Positions 15,067-21,190 of a stretch of DNA of 21,190 bases are shown piece after piece. The notes beneath the pieces are model-generated. The model searched no databases. It was not told the DNA's origin and was given only the letters and a program-made list of their open reading frames with translations. The DNA is taken from NCBI GenBank assembly GCA_009845505.1, contig VXZL01000003.1, positions 1-21,190 on the forward strand. The letters run 5' to 3'. The DNA comes from Candidatus Poribacteria bacterium. Its GTDB lineage: Bacteria > Poribacteria > WGA-4E > WGA-3G. Numbering within the stretch: position 1 is the first letter of the stretch; every line of letters begins with the position of its first letter. The position numbers and the translations under genes are program-made.

Positions 15067-16398
15067 GTGATTAAGGCATTTCAAAACGCTTTTAAAATTC
15101 CCGAATTGCGGAAGCGCATTATTTCTACAGCGTTACTCTTGGTTGTTTATCGCCTTGGTGCCCACATTACACTTCCAGGGATTGACGACCAAGCACTTGA
15201 AGCATTTTTCCAACAACTCATGGAGCGCGGTGGTAATGTCATTGGGTTCATCGACCTGTTTTCCGGGGGCGCGTTTAGTCAGATGACTATCTTCGCACTC
15301 GGCATACAACCCTATATTAGTGCCTCGATCATTATGCAGCTTCTTGCTGTTATCGTGCCTTCCTTGGAAAAACTTTCCAGGGAACCCGATGGCAGAAAGA
15401 AGATTACCCAATACACCCGATATGGAACGGTTATCCTGAGTATTATTCAGGGCATAACAATTAGTATTGTCCTGCGGAACCCAGAAAACATAACGGGTCA
15501 AACGGGGGAGATCGTCAGAGACCCTAACCTCTGGTGGCATTTTCTGGTTGTTTTGACACTTACAGCCGGGACCTCTTTTGTCATGTGGCTCGGTGAGCAA
15601 ATTACCGAACGCGGTATTGGGCAAGGTATTTCGTTGATTATTACTGTCGGAATTATCGCCGGGTTACCAGGGGGTGTTACGACCGTTTTCAACAATCTCG
15701 TGACAAGACCAGAGTTTGGAATTCTGCAACTCGCACTCTTAGTGGCTCTCGTTATTGTAGCTGTTATGGGTACGGTATTCATTACGCTTTCTGTGCGGAG
15801 AATTCCGGTTCAGTATGGGAGACAAATTCGTGGACGTAGGGTCATTGGTGGACAATCAACACATCTGCCACTCCGTGTTAACGCAGCAGGCATGATTCCG
15901 ATTATCTTCGCTGTCACCTTAATTCAGTTTCCGCCAACTGTTCTTGACTTTCTGCCACGCGACTGGGCATGGGTAACATCTGCTAAAGCACTCATTGATC
16001 CAGGGACACCGTTGTACCTCACCGTTTACGCGTTGTTGATTATCGGTTTCACCTATTTCTATACGGCTGTTCAAATTAACCCTGTTCAAATGGCAGAGGA
16101 TTTACAGAAATATGGCGGGTTTATCCCAGGTATCCGTGCTGGAAAACAGACCGCAGATTACATCAACACGACACTCACGAGAATCACGCTGCCAGGTGCT
16201 GTTTTTCTCGCCGCTATCGCAGTGATTCCGATTATTATTACCAGCCGACTCGGTGTCGGCAACATGGTTGAAGGTGCTTCTATCTTAATTGTTGTAGGTG
16301 TTGTCTTGGATACGATGTCACAAATTGAATCCTACTTAACCGTCCGCCATTATGAAGGATTCTTAAAGGATCGAAAACTTAGGGGCAGGCGACGTTAA
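15067..16398 (+). CDS. secY: Protein translocase channel subunit SecY
   Basis: SecY is the inner-membrane pore of the Sec translocon, working with SecE, SecG and SecA or ribosomes. The 443-residue protein shows about ten hydrophobic segments. After the first (about 19-37) come the plug region and [30 protein letters not shown] middle segment reads [21 protein letters not shown], and the cytosolic loop ends in [26 protein letters not shown]. The tail [18 protein letters not shown] is typical. GTG at 15067 has AAGGAGG about eleven bases upstream, a slightly long gap. It is the only export gene in the window and sits in the usual place at the end of the spc cluster. Confidence 0.97.
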   Translation: MIKAFQNAFKIPELRKRIISTALLLVVYRLGAHITLPGIDDQALEAFFQQLMERGGNVIGFIDLFSGGAFSQMTIFALGIQPYISASIIMQLLAVIVPSLEKLSREPDGRKKITQYTRYGTVILSIIQGITISIVLRNPENITGQTGEIVRDPNLWWHFLVVLTLTAGTSFVMWLGEQITERGIGQGISLIITVGIIAGLPGGVTTVFNNLVTRPEFGILQLALLVALVIVAVMGTVFITLSVRRIPVQYGRQIRGRRVIGGQSTHLPLRVNAAGMIPIIFAVTLIQFPPTVLDFLPRDWAWVTSAKALIDPGTPLYLTVYALLIIGFTYFYTAVQINPVQMAEDLQKYGGFIPGIRAGKQTADYINTTLTRITLPGAVFLAAIAVIPIIITSRLGVGNMVEGASILIVVGVVLDTMSQIESYLTVRHYEGFLKDRKLRGRRR

Positions 16399-16423
16399 GC
16401 CCTTTCAAGGGAAAGAGATAATT

Positions 16424-16540
16424 ATGAAAGTCCGACCTTCTGTTAAGAAGATGTGTAACCAGTGTAAAATTATCAAGCGAAAAGGGGTTATCCACGTCAT
16501 TTGTCCTTCAAACCCGAAGCACAAGCAACGACAGGGATAA
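16424..16540 (+). CDS. rpmJ: 50S ribosomal protein L36, zinc-binding type
   Basis: This 38-residue protein begins [20 protein letters not shown] and ends [15 protein letters not shown]. Cys11, Cys14, Cys27 and His33 form the zinc site of the C+ form. L36 binds 23S rRNA late in 50S assembly. ATG at 16424 is 25 bases after secY; GGGAAAGAG (about 16409-16417) may serve as RBS. In many bacteria adk, map and infA lie between secY and rpmJ; none fits here. Confidence 0.95.
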   Translation: MKVRPSVKKMCNQCKIIKRKGVIHVICPSNPKHKQRQG

Positions 16541-16555
16541 TCGTCAGTGGCCTAA

Positions 16556-16604
16556 GCCGCGAACCGCAGACCGCGAACCGCGAAGAACGAATAGCGGTCC
16601 GCGA
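16556..16604. repeat. GC-rich heptad array in the rpmJ-rpsM spacer
   Basis: Seven in-phase 7-mers lie here: GCCGCGA, ACCGCAG, ACCGCGA, ACCGCGA, AGAACGA, ATAGCGG and TCCGCGA. CGCAGACCGC (16565-16574) can also pair with GCGGTCCGCG (16594-16603) at nine of ten positions. The array stops right at the AAAGGAG of rpsM. Confidence 0.7.
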
Positions 16605-16619
16605 ATAAAGGAGAAAATC

Positions 16620-17012
16620 ATGGCAAGGATCGCGGGGGTTGATTTACCCCGAAATAAGCGAGTGGATATCGCACTGACAGCAATTTACGGTATCGGTCGT
16701 TACACGGCATCCCAAATCGTCAACGACCTTGACATTGACCCAGGAAAGAAAGTTGACAACCTCGCCGAAAACGAAGTCGGTCAACTCCGAGACAAAATTC
16801 TCGATTATAAGATTGAAGGGGACTTGCGTCGCGAGGTCGACCAGAATATTAAACGCCTGATGGATATCAACAGTTATCGTGGCTTGCGGCACCGTCGGCA
16901 GTTACCTGTCCGCGGTCAGCGTACAAATACCAATGCACGCACCCGTAAGGGTAAGGCGCGGACGATTTCTGTCGGTAGAAAAGCCAAAGAGGCAGGACGC
17001 AAGAGTGGATAA
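16620..17012 (+). CDS. rpsM: 30S ribosomal protein S13
   Basis: S13 tops the 30S head, bridges to L5 and contacts P-site tRNA through its tail. The 130 residues include [26 protein letters not shown] (1-26) and the signature [27 protein letters not shown] (about 84-110), followed by a basic tail. ATG at 16620 follows AAAGGAG (16606-16612). It begins the alpha cluster proper. Confidence 0.96.
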   Translation: MARIAGVDLPRNKRVDIALTAIYGIGRYTASQIVNDLDIDPGKKVDNLAENEVGQLRDKILDYKIEGDLRREVDQNIKRLMDINSYRGLRHRRQLPVRGQRTNTNARTRKGKARTISVGRKAKEAGRKSG

Positions 17013-17022
17013 TCCGCGTACG

Positions 17023-17109
17023 GGTTGCCAGTTTGCGATTATCCGTAGGTGAGGTCTCTAACCTTGGCTGTGGACATGAGGCTCTCTTAACTGACAACTG
17101 ACAACTAAC
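17023..17109. repeat. Heptad arms in the rpsM-rpsK spacer
   Basis: The left arm has GGTTGCC, AGTTTGC and GATTATC in phase (17023-17043). The right arm has AACTGAC, AACTGAC and AACTAAC (17089-17109) in the opposite sense. About 45 bases of unrecognised sequence lie between. The right arm ends just before the AGAGGAG of rpsK. Confidence 0.7.
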
Positions 17110-17125
17110 AAAGAGGAGAACAGTT

Positions 17126-17497
17126 TTGCGTGGAAGAAGAAGAGAACGCAAGAACGTCCCAGAAGGGATAGCGCATATACAAGCTACCTTCAATAACACA
17201 ATTATTACAATCACAGACTTAAACGGAAATACCGTTGCTTGGGCAAATGCTGGTATGACTTTCACCGGTTCACGAAAGTCCACCCCATTTGCTGCACAGC
17301 AGACCGCGGAGGCATGTGCCCGTAGAGCAATGGATCACGGTATGAAACGCGTAGAGGTCAGAGTCAAAGGTCCCGGGTCCGGGCGAGAATCTTCTATACG
17401 AGCACTCGCTGCCGCCGGACTTGAAATTACATTAATGAAGGACGTGACTCCGATCCCACACAACGGATGTCGTCCCCCGAAGAGACGACGGGTTTGA
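17126..17497 (+). CDS. rpsK: 30S ribosomal protein S11
   Basis: S11 forms part of the 30S platform by the mRNA exit and E site. The 123 residues contain [23 protein letters not shown] (9-31), a [15 protein letters not shown] segment and the C-terminal signature [22 protein letters not shown] at 17126 is the start, with AGAGGAG at 17112-17118; no better in-frame start exists upstream. The stop at 17497 is nine bases before rpsD. Confidence 0.95.
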   Translation: MRGRRRERKNVPEGIAHIQATFNNTIITITDLNGNTVAWANAGMTFTGSRKSTPFAAQQTAEACARRAMDHGMKRVEVRVKGPGSGRESSIRALAAAGLEITLMKDVTPIPHNGCRPPKRRRV

Positions 17498-17506
17498 GGA
17501 ATACGA

Positions 17507-18142
17507 ATGAGCAGATATTTAGATTCAGTCTGTAAATTATGCCGACGGGAAGGCGAAAAGCTCTTTCTCAAGGGACGGCGATGCAACGGTCCGAAATGTT
17601 CTTTTGAACGCCGTAGCTATCCACCTGGACAGCACGGACAGACCCCGCCCCGCCGCGGTCGCGAAAACAATTTCCGCAGGCAGTTACGCGCGAAACAGAA
17701 AGTAAAACGCACCTATGGTGTTTTCGAGAAACAGTTTCGGAACTATTATTTCAAAGCTGCCCGCCAAAGCGGTATTGCTGGTGAAAATTTAATTGGTTTC
17801 CTTGAACGCCGCCTTGACAATGTTGTTTTCCGCCTCGGATTCGCAACATCTCGAAATCAGGCGCGTCAACTCGTCAAGCATAACCACTTTACTGTCAATG
17901 GGAAGCGCGTTAACATTCCTTCCTATATAGTACAAGTTGGCGATGTCATCGCACCACGCGGGCGGAGTCGCAACCTCGCTGTTATTCAGGAGGCTTTAGA
18001 GTACGCACAGCATCGCGGCGCACCTGAATGGCTTGATGTTGACATCGAGAAGACGGAAGGACGCGTTCAGGGAGCACCCGTGGTAGAGCAGATCTCCGCA
18101 GACCTTGAAACACAACTCATCATTGAACTTTACTCCAGGTAG
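17507..18142 (+). CDS. rpsD: 30S ribosomal protein S4, zinc-binding type
   Basis: S4 nucleates the 30S body and in E. coli represses the alpha operon. The 211 residues carry Cys9-X2-Cys12-X13-Cys26-X4-Cys31, the zinc site of C+ S4. ERRSYPPGQHGQ follows. The S4 domain (LERRLDNVVFRLGFATSRNQARQLVKHNHFTVNGKRV, about 104-140) and the end LIIELYSR are typical. ATG at 17507 has GAGGAA (17496-17501) overlapping the rpsK stop, so coupling is likely. Confidence 0.96.
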   Translation: MSRYLDSVCKLCRREGEKLFLKGRRCNGPKCSFERRSYPPGQHGQTPPRRGRENNFRRQLRAKQKVKRTYGVFEKQFRNYYFKAARQSGIAGENLIGFLERRLDNVVFRLGFATSRNQARQLVKHNHFTVNGKRVNIPSYIVQVGDVIAPRGRSRNLAVIQEALEYAQHRGAPEWLDVDIEKTEGRVQGAPVVEQISADLETQLIIELYSR

Positions 18143-18177
18143 GCGTGTCCCCTATACCGTGTGTGTTATTAAATACT

Positions 18178-18335
18178 GAGTGTTTATGCATGGACACTCT
18201 TACAGCGCATCTGCATCCGATAAGATACTCGCAAGGACTTACAGCACACAAGGGACGTGGGGCATGTCCGATCATACGCTATCGATGCAAACTGTGAGTT
18301 GAATACGCCGACAGCATCCGGTGCTTCAGTTTGCA
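18178..18335 (+). promoter_or_regulatory. Structured leader between rpsD and rpoA
   Basis: This lies in a 233-base gap, the largest in the window, which has no gene. GAGTGT (18178-18183) pairs with ACACTC (18194-18199). Further on, TGCAAACTG (18286-18294) is perfectly inverted as CAGTTTGCA (18327-18335) around a smaller AGCA/TGCT stem. The second hairpin lies about 30 bases before the rpoA RBS. I see no promoter of good quality. Regulatory use is inferred only from structure and position. Confidence 0.4.
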
Positions 18336-18375
18336 CGCGTTCTAACATTCGTTTTAATTCTATGGGAGGAAATCG

Positions 18376-19395
18376 ATGATAAGGTCCGAGCTCGTGATAC
18401 CCGAGCGGCTGAAAACTGATATTGAGTCTTTACAGCCGGATTACGCAAAATATACCGCTGAACCCTTTGAGCGCGGATTTGGGACAACCCTCGGCAATTC
18501 TCTACGCCGAGTCCTCCTTTCCTCAATCAAAGGTGCAGCGATTACGGCTGTTCAGATCGAACAAGTTAAACACGAATACGACACAATTCCCGGGGTGCTT
18601 GAAGATGTCGTCCAAATCATTCTTAATCTCAAAGAGGTGCGCCTCAAGATTACTAACGACACCCCAATGACACTCACCCTGCACGCAGAAGGTTCAGGTG
18701 AAGTTACTGCCGCTGATATTCGTCCTAATTCAGACGTTCAGATTATCAATCCCGACCGGCATATTGCTACACTTGATGAATGCGAGGGGTTGGATATGGA
18801 AATTCATGTACAAACAGGACGTGGTTACTCTCTTGCTGAAGAACACAGACCAACAGACAACCCAATCGGGTTGATTCCTGTGGACGCAAAATTCTCGCCC
18901 GTTGAGAAGGTTAATTTCTGGGTAGAAGAGACGCGGGTCCGCGACACAACTAATTTTGATAAGCTCAACCTTGAAGTCTGGACTGATGCCACTATTACGG
19001 CGAAGGAAGCCGTCACTCGAGCTGCAGAAATTTTACTACAACAATTGGAACTCTTTACGGAATTCGATGAGAACTACGTCGAGCCTGAACCTGAGATTGA
19101 TGAGGAAAAACTGAGGCGCAACCGATATTTAGCCAAACCTGTCGCGGAACTCGAGCTCTCGGTTCGCGCCAGCAATTGTCTCGAAACTGCAAATATCAAG
19201 ACCATCCGAGAACTCGTTACAAAAGAGGAAAAGGATATGTTGGAATACAAGAATTTCGGACGCACTTCGCTTAACGAAATTAAGGAGCAACTCGCCAACA
19301 TGGGGCTTTTCCTCGGAATGAAACTCGACGATATGGACGATGCCGACATCGACGAAGAAAATATGGCGCAAGAATCTTTGCAGCCGCCCATGTAA
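18376..19395 (+). CDS. rpoA: RNA polymerase subunit alpha
   Basis: The alpha dimer is the assembly platform for RNA polymerase, and its C-terminal domain binds UP elements and activators. The 339 residues include [28 protein letters not shown] (32-59), in the N-terminal domain, then an acidic linker (about 230-248). The [24 protein letters not shown] (about 261-281) keeps the DNA-contacting Arg264 and Asn267, which correspond to E. coli Arg265 and Asn268. A very acidic Asp/Glu tail follows (about 318-334). ATG at 18376 follows GGGAGGA (18364-18370). Confidence 0.97.
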   Translation: MIRSELVIPERLKTDIESLQPDYAKYTAEPFERGFGTTLGNSLRRVLLSSIKGAAITAVQIEQVKHEYDTIPGVLEDVVQIILNLKEVRLKITNDTPMTLTLHAEGSGEVTAADIRPNSDVQIINPDRHIATLDECEGLDMEIHVQTGRGYSLAEEHRPTDNPIGLIPVDAKFSPVEKVNFWVEETRVRDTTNFDKLNLEVWTDATITAKEAVTRAAEILLQQLELFTEFDENYVEPEPEIDEEKLRRNRYLAKPVAELELSVRASNCLETANIKTIRELVTKEEKDMLEYKNFGRTSLNEIKEQLANMGLFLGMKLDDMDDADIDEENMAQESLQPPM

Positions 19396-19427
19396 TTCTT
19401 CACGACGACGCTCATAGGAGGAATACA

Positions 19428-19832
19428 ATGCGTCATAGAAAAAGCGGGAGGAAACTCGGACGGACGAGTAGCCATCGGAAGGCACTTTTTCGTAACCAAG
19501 CCACCGCACTCTTTGAGCATGAACAAATTCGGACAACGCTCGCTAAGTGCAAAGAACTGCGTCGCGTTGCTGAAAGATTAATTACGCTCGCGAAGCAGGG
19601 CGATCTGCCCGCACGTCGACAAGCCGCAAAAATGCTCTACGGTACCCATCTACATTATAAACCGAGGCGCGGAGAAGAAGCCAGTAGGGTTGATAAACAC
19701 GCCGTTCTGCGAAAACTCTTTGATGATATCGGACCCCGTTATCAAGACCGGAACGGCGGATACACCCGTATCATCCGTGGTGAACTCCGAAAAGGAGACG
19801 GCGCACAGATGGGCTACATTCAACTGGTGTAA
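19428..19832 (+). CDS. rplQ: 50S ribosomal protein L17
   Basis: L17 lies near the tunnel exit and closes the alpha operon in most bacteria. The 134 residues begin [23 protein letters not shown], contain [26 protein letters not shown] and end with [27 protein letters not shown] at 19428 follows AGGAGG (19416-19421), 32 bases after rpoA. Confidence 0.96.
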   Translation: MRHRKSGRKLGRTSSHRKALFRNQATALFEHEQIRTTLAKCKELRRVAERLITLAKQGDLPARRQAAKMLYGTHLHYKPRRGEEASRVDKHAVLRKLFDDIGPRYQDRNGGYTRIIRGELRKGDGAQMGYIQLV

Positions 19833-19833
19833 T

Positions 19834-20017
19834 GGCTAATAGCGGTCAGCAGTCAGGGCGGGTTTCTCCACTGCGTTCCGAAACCCTCTCAGCGGTCAGT
19901 TAAGAGACTTTCTGTAACGCTCGCGTCTTTGCTGGTGCCTGAGAGTGTAGCGCAGCGGAACGCCTACGCAAGTCGCGTGTGGACTTGCGGGACAATGCTG
20001 AAAGCGAAGCGTGCTAA
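19834..20017. repeat. Convergent spacer with heptads, hairpins and a shared module
   Basis: GGCTAAT, AGCGGTC, AGCAGTC and AGGGCGG (19834-19861) are in phase, and AGCGGTC plus AGTTAAG recur at 19891-19904. Hairpins are GGGTTTC/GAAACCC (19860-19886) and CGCAAGTC/GACTTGCG (19967-19989). CGCAGCGGAACGC (19951-19963) matches 12350-12362 exactly. No T-run follows either hairpin on either strand, so termination between the convergent genes is not clearly explained. Confidence 0.6.
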
Positions 20018-21190
20018 TTAAAACCGATACGCCGCTGATACAAACACCCGATGTGTCAAGTGTTCAGTTTTGACATCATTGCGCTCTTGTGCCCAACCAC
20101 CGAGCACATACGTAACATCAAGTTTCAACGAATCCTCGAAAATTTTACCGACTCCTGCTGTCAAGAAATCATGCGTATCTACCTGGGTAGATCTGAACGG
20201 GATAGGATCGCGAAGATAGCCGAGGCGGATATGTGTTGTAATAATCGGTATCCGATATTCCACACCCAATCGAACCTGAAGTGTTGTGGCATAGTACTCC
20301 TCAAAATTGTCTTGTGAAATATCATCTGCCGGCGCGGGATCGTAGCGCGTCTGTGTCCAATCTGTCAGTTGGAGGTCGCCCGCGAATATCAGCTGCTTGT
20401 CGAAGAGTTTCACAGCAATCCCCGTTCCGACTTCAAACGGACGCTCAATATCATACACTAAGGCACCGCTTTCCGTATCACTTGACCTTTCTCCGTCATC
20501 GTAATCGGCGATCGTTGATTGATACCAGAGTTCATCGACACCTAATTCTACGGGGGATACTACGTTTACACCGAGGCTAATCTCATCAGTGAGGTGTGCA
20601 AGAAGCCCTATCCTACCGCCTACGCCTGAATACTCCCGATCAATCTCGTCGTCATATCTGAAACGTGCCAACTCCCGATCTATGTCCACGATGTCGGTCG
20701 CCGTTACGTCCAATTCATTAAGACTATTCCCGTGCCAGAAATCCAAGGAACCGCCAATCAGAATGTGTTTTGAGACGTATACGCTCGTGCCGAAACTCCA
20801 AATCCCGATACCGCCGCTATACACATCGGTTTCATTGATAGCAAGCCCGCTGAATTCCGTACCGGAACTCGGATCAATCCCTTGAATCGCTGTCTGATAA
20901 TCAAAGTTTTGCGGACGGTTGTAACCGAAAGCGATTGCCCAACCCCCCTGTCTCGCCTGAAACGGATAGACAAACCCAATAGAATTCAGACGCATCTGTG
21001 AGCGACTCGTTGCTGTTTTCACTGCATCACCCGTAAAGTAGGTATCAGCAATCGCTGTGTTGTGCGATAGGCTGCTGAACATCTCAAACTTTTGGATTTG
21101 TGCCATCCCTGCCGGATTCCAATAGAGTGCCGTGAAATCATCAGCGAGTCCAAGGGAGGCACCCCCCATCCCCATTGCCCGCGCCCCGAC
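20018..21190 (-). CDS. Outer-membrane beta-barrel protein, OmpP1/FadL-like, partial
   Basis: The gene reads leftward and its 5' end, with the expected signal peptide, is beyond 21190. The 390 visible residues begin VGARAMGMGGASLGLADDFTALYWNPAGMAQI, the N-terminal pattern of the FadL/TodX/OmpP1 and PorV-like families, in which a hatch region leads into a barrel. Alternating amphipathic strands with aromatic girdles follow. The last residues AYRF give the terminal aromatic signal recognised by the BAM complex. Family members move hydrophobic compounds across the outer membrane or serve in secretion; the substrate here is unknown. It is convergent with rplQ and probably unrelated to the ribosomal operon. 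Confidence 0.75.
   Translation of the reverse strand, partial: VGARAMGMGGASLGLADDFTALYWNPAGMAQIQKFEMFSSLSHNTAIADTYFTGDAVKTATSRSQMRLNSIGFVYPFQARQGGWAIAFGYNRPQNFDYQTAIQGIDPSSGTEFSGLAINETDVYSGGIGIWSFGTSVYVSKHILIGGSLDFWHGNSLNELDVTATDIVDIDRELARFRYDDEIDREYSGVGGRIGLLAHLTDEISLGVNVVSPVELGVDELWYQSTIADYDDGERSSDTESGALVYDIERPFEVGTGIAVKLFDKQLIFAGDLQLTDWTQTRYDPAPADDISQDNFEEYYATTLQVRLGVEYRIPIITTHIRLGYLRDPIPFRSTQVDTHDFLTAGVGKIFEDSLKLDVTYVLGGWAQERNDVKTEHLTHRVFVSAAYRF

Overview
The window holds one almost unbroken bacterial translation super-operon on the + strand: the str, S10, spc and alpha clusters fused head to tail. Its order is rpsL-rpsG-fusA-tuf-rpsJ-rplC-rplD-rplW-rplB-rpsS-rplV-rpsC-rplP-rpmC-rpsQ-rplN-rplX-rplE-rpsN-rpsH-rplF-rplR-rpsE-rplO-secY-rpmJ-rpsM-rpsK-rpsD-rpoA-rplQ. 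A convergent, partial outer-membrane beta-barrel gene follows on the - strand. All 31 super-operon genes look intact, and no gene-free stretch exceeds about 235 bases. I see no tRNA, rRNA, CRISPR array, insertion sequence, prophage or defence gene.

The organism is a bacterium with an outer membrane, judged from the FadL/OmpP1-type barrel whose C-terminus ends in Phe. Base composition is about 50 % GC. Six genes start with GTG and five with TTG. S14, S4 and L36 are all of the zinc-binding (Cys-containing) type. rpmD (L30) is missing between rpsE and rplO, and adk, map and infA are missing between secY and rpmJ. The repeat-filled spacers remind me of contigs from uncultured lineages such as Poribacteria, but this is an impression that the window cannot prove.

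Layout. Bases 1-89 hold a terminator-like hairpin and the rpsL RBS. Bases 90-3129 are the str genes (S12, S7, EF-G). Bases 3130-3350 hold a long hairpin and a near-consensus sigma70 promoter (TTGACA, 17 bp, TACAAT) for tuf, which is followed by a strong intrinsic terminator at 4567-4592, so tuf can be its own transcription unit. Bases 4660-10086 are the S10 cluster, 10260-16398 the spc cluster through secY, and 16424-19832 the alpha cluster. These encode 28 ribosomal proteins, two elongation factors, the SecY channel and the RNA polymerase alpha subunit, so translation, its GTPases, co-translational export and transcription are expressed from one locus.

The feature that ordinary annotation does not explain is in the spacers. 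From about 10.0 kb onward, at least seven gaps between genes carry tandem 7-bp units in strict phase. They often sit as inverted arms at the two ends of the gap, so the spacer can fold back on itself. Other short modules (TTCATACCGTTGATT, CGCAGCGGAACGC) recur in distant spacers. The second point of interest is protein variation at antibiotic sites: S12 has Asn43 and Ser91-Asn92 where most bacteria have Lys and Pro-Gly, and the S5 spectinomycin loop is strongly altered. No new multi-gene system is visible.
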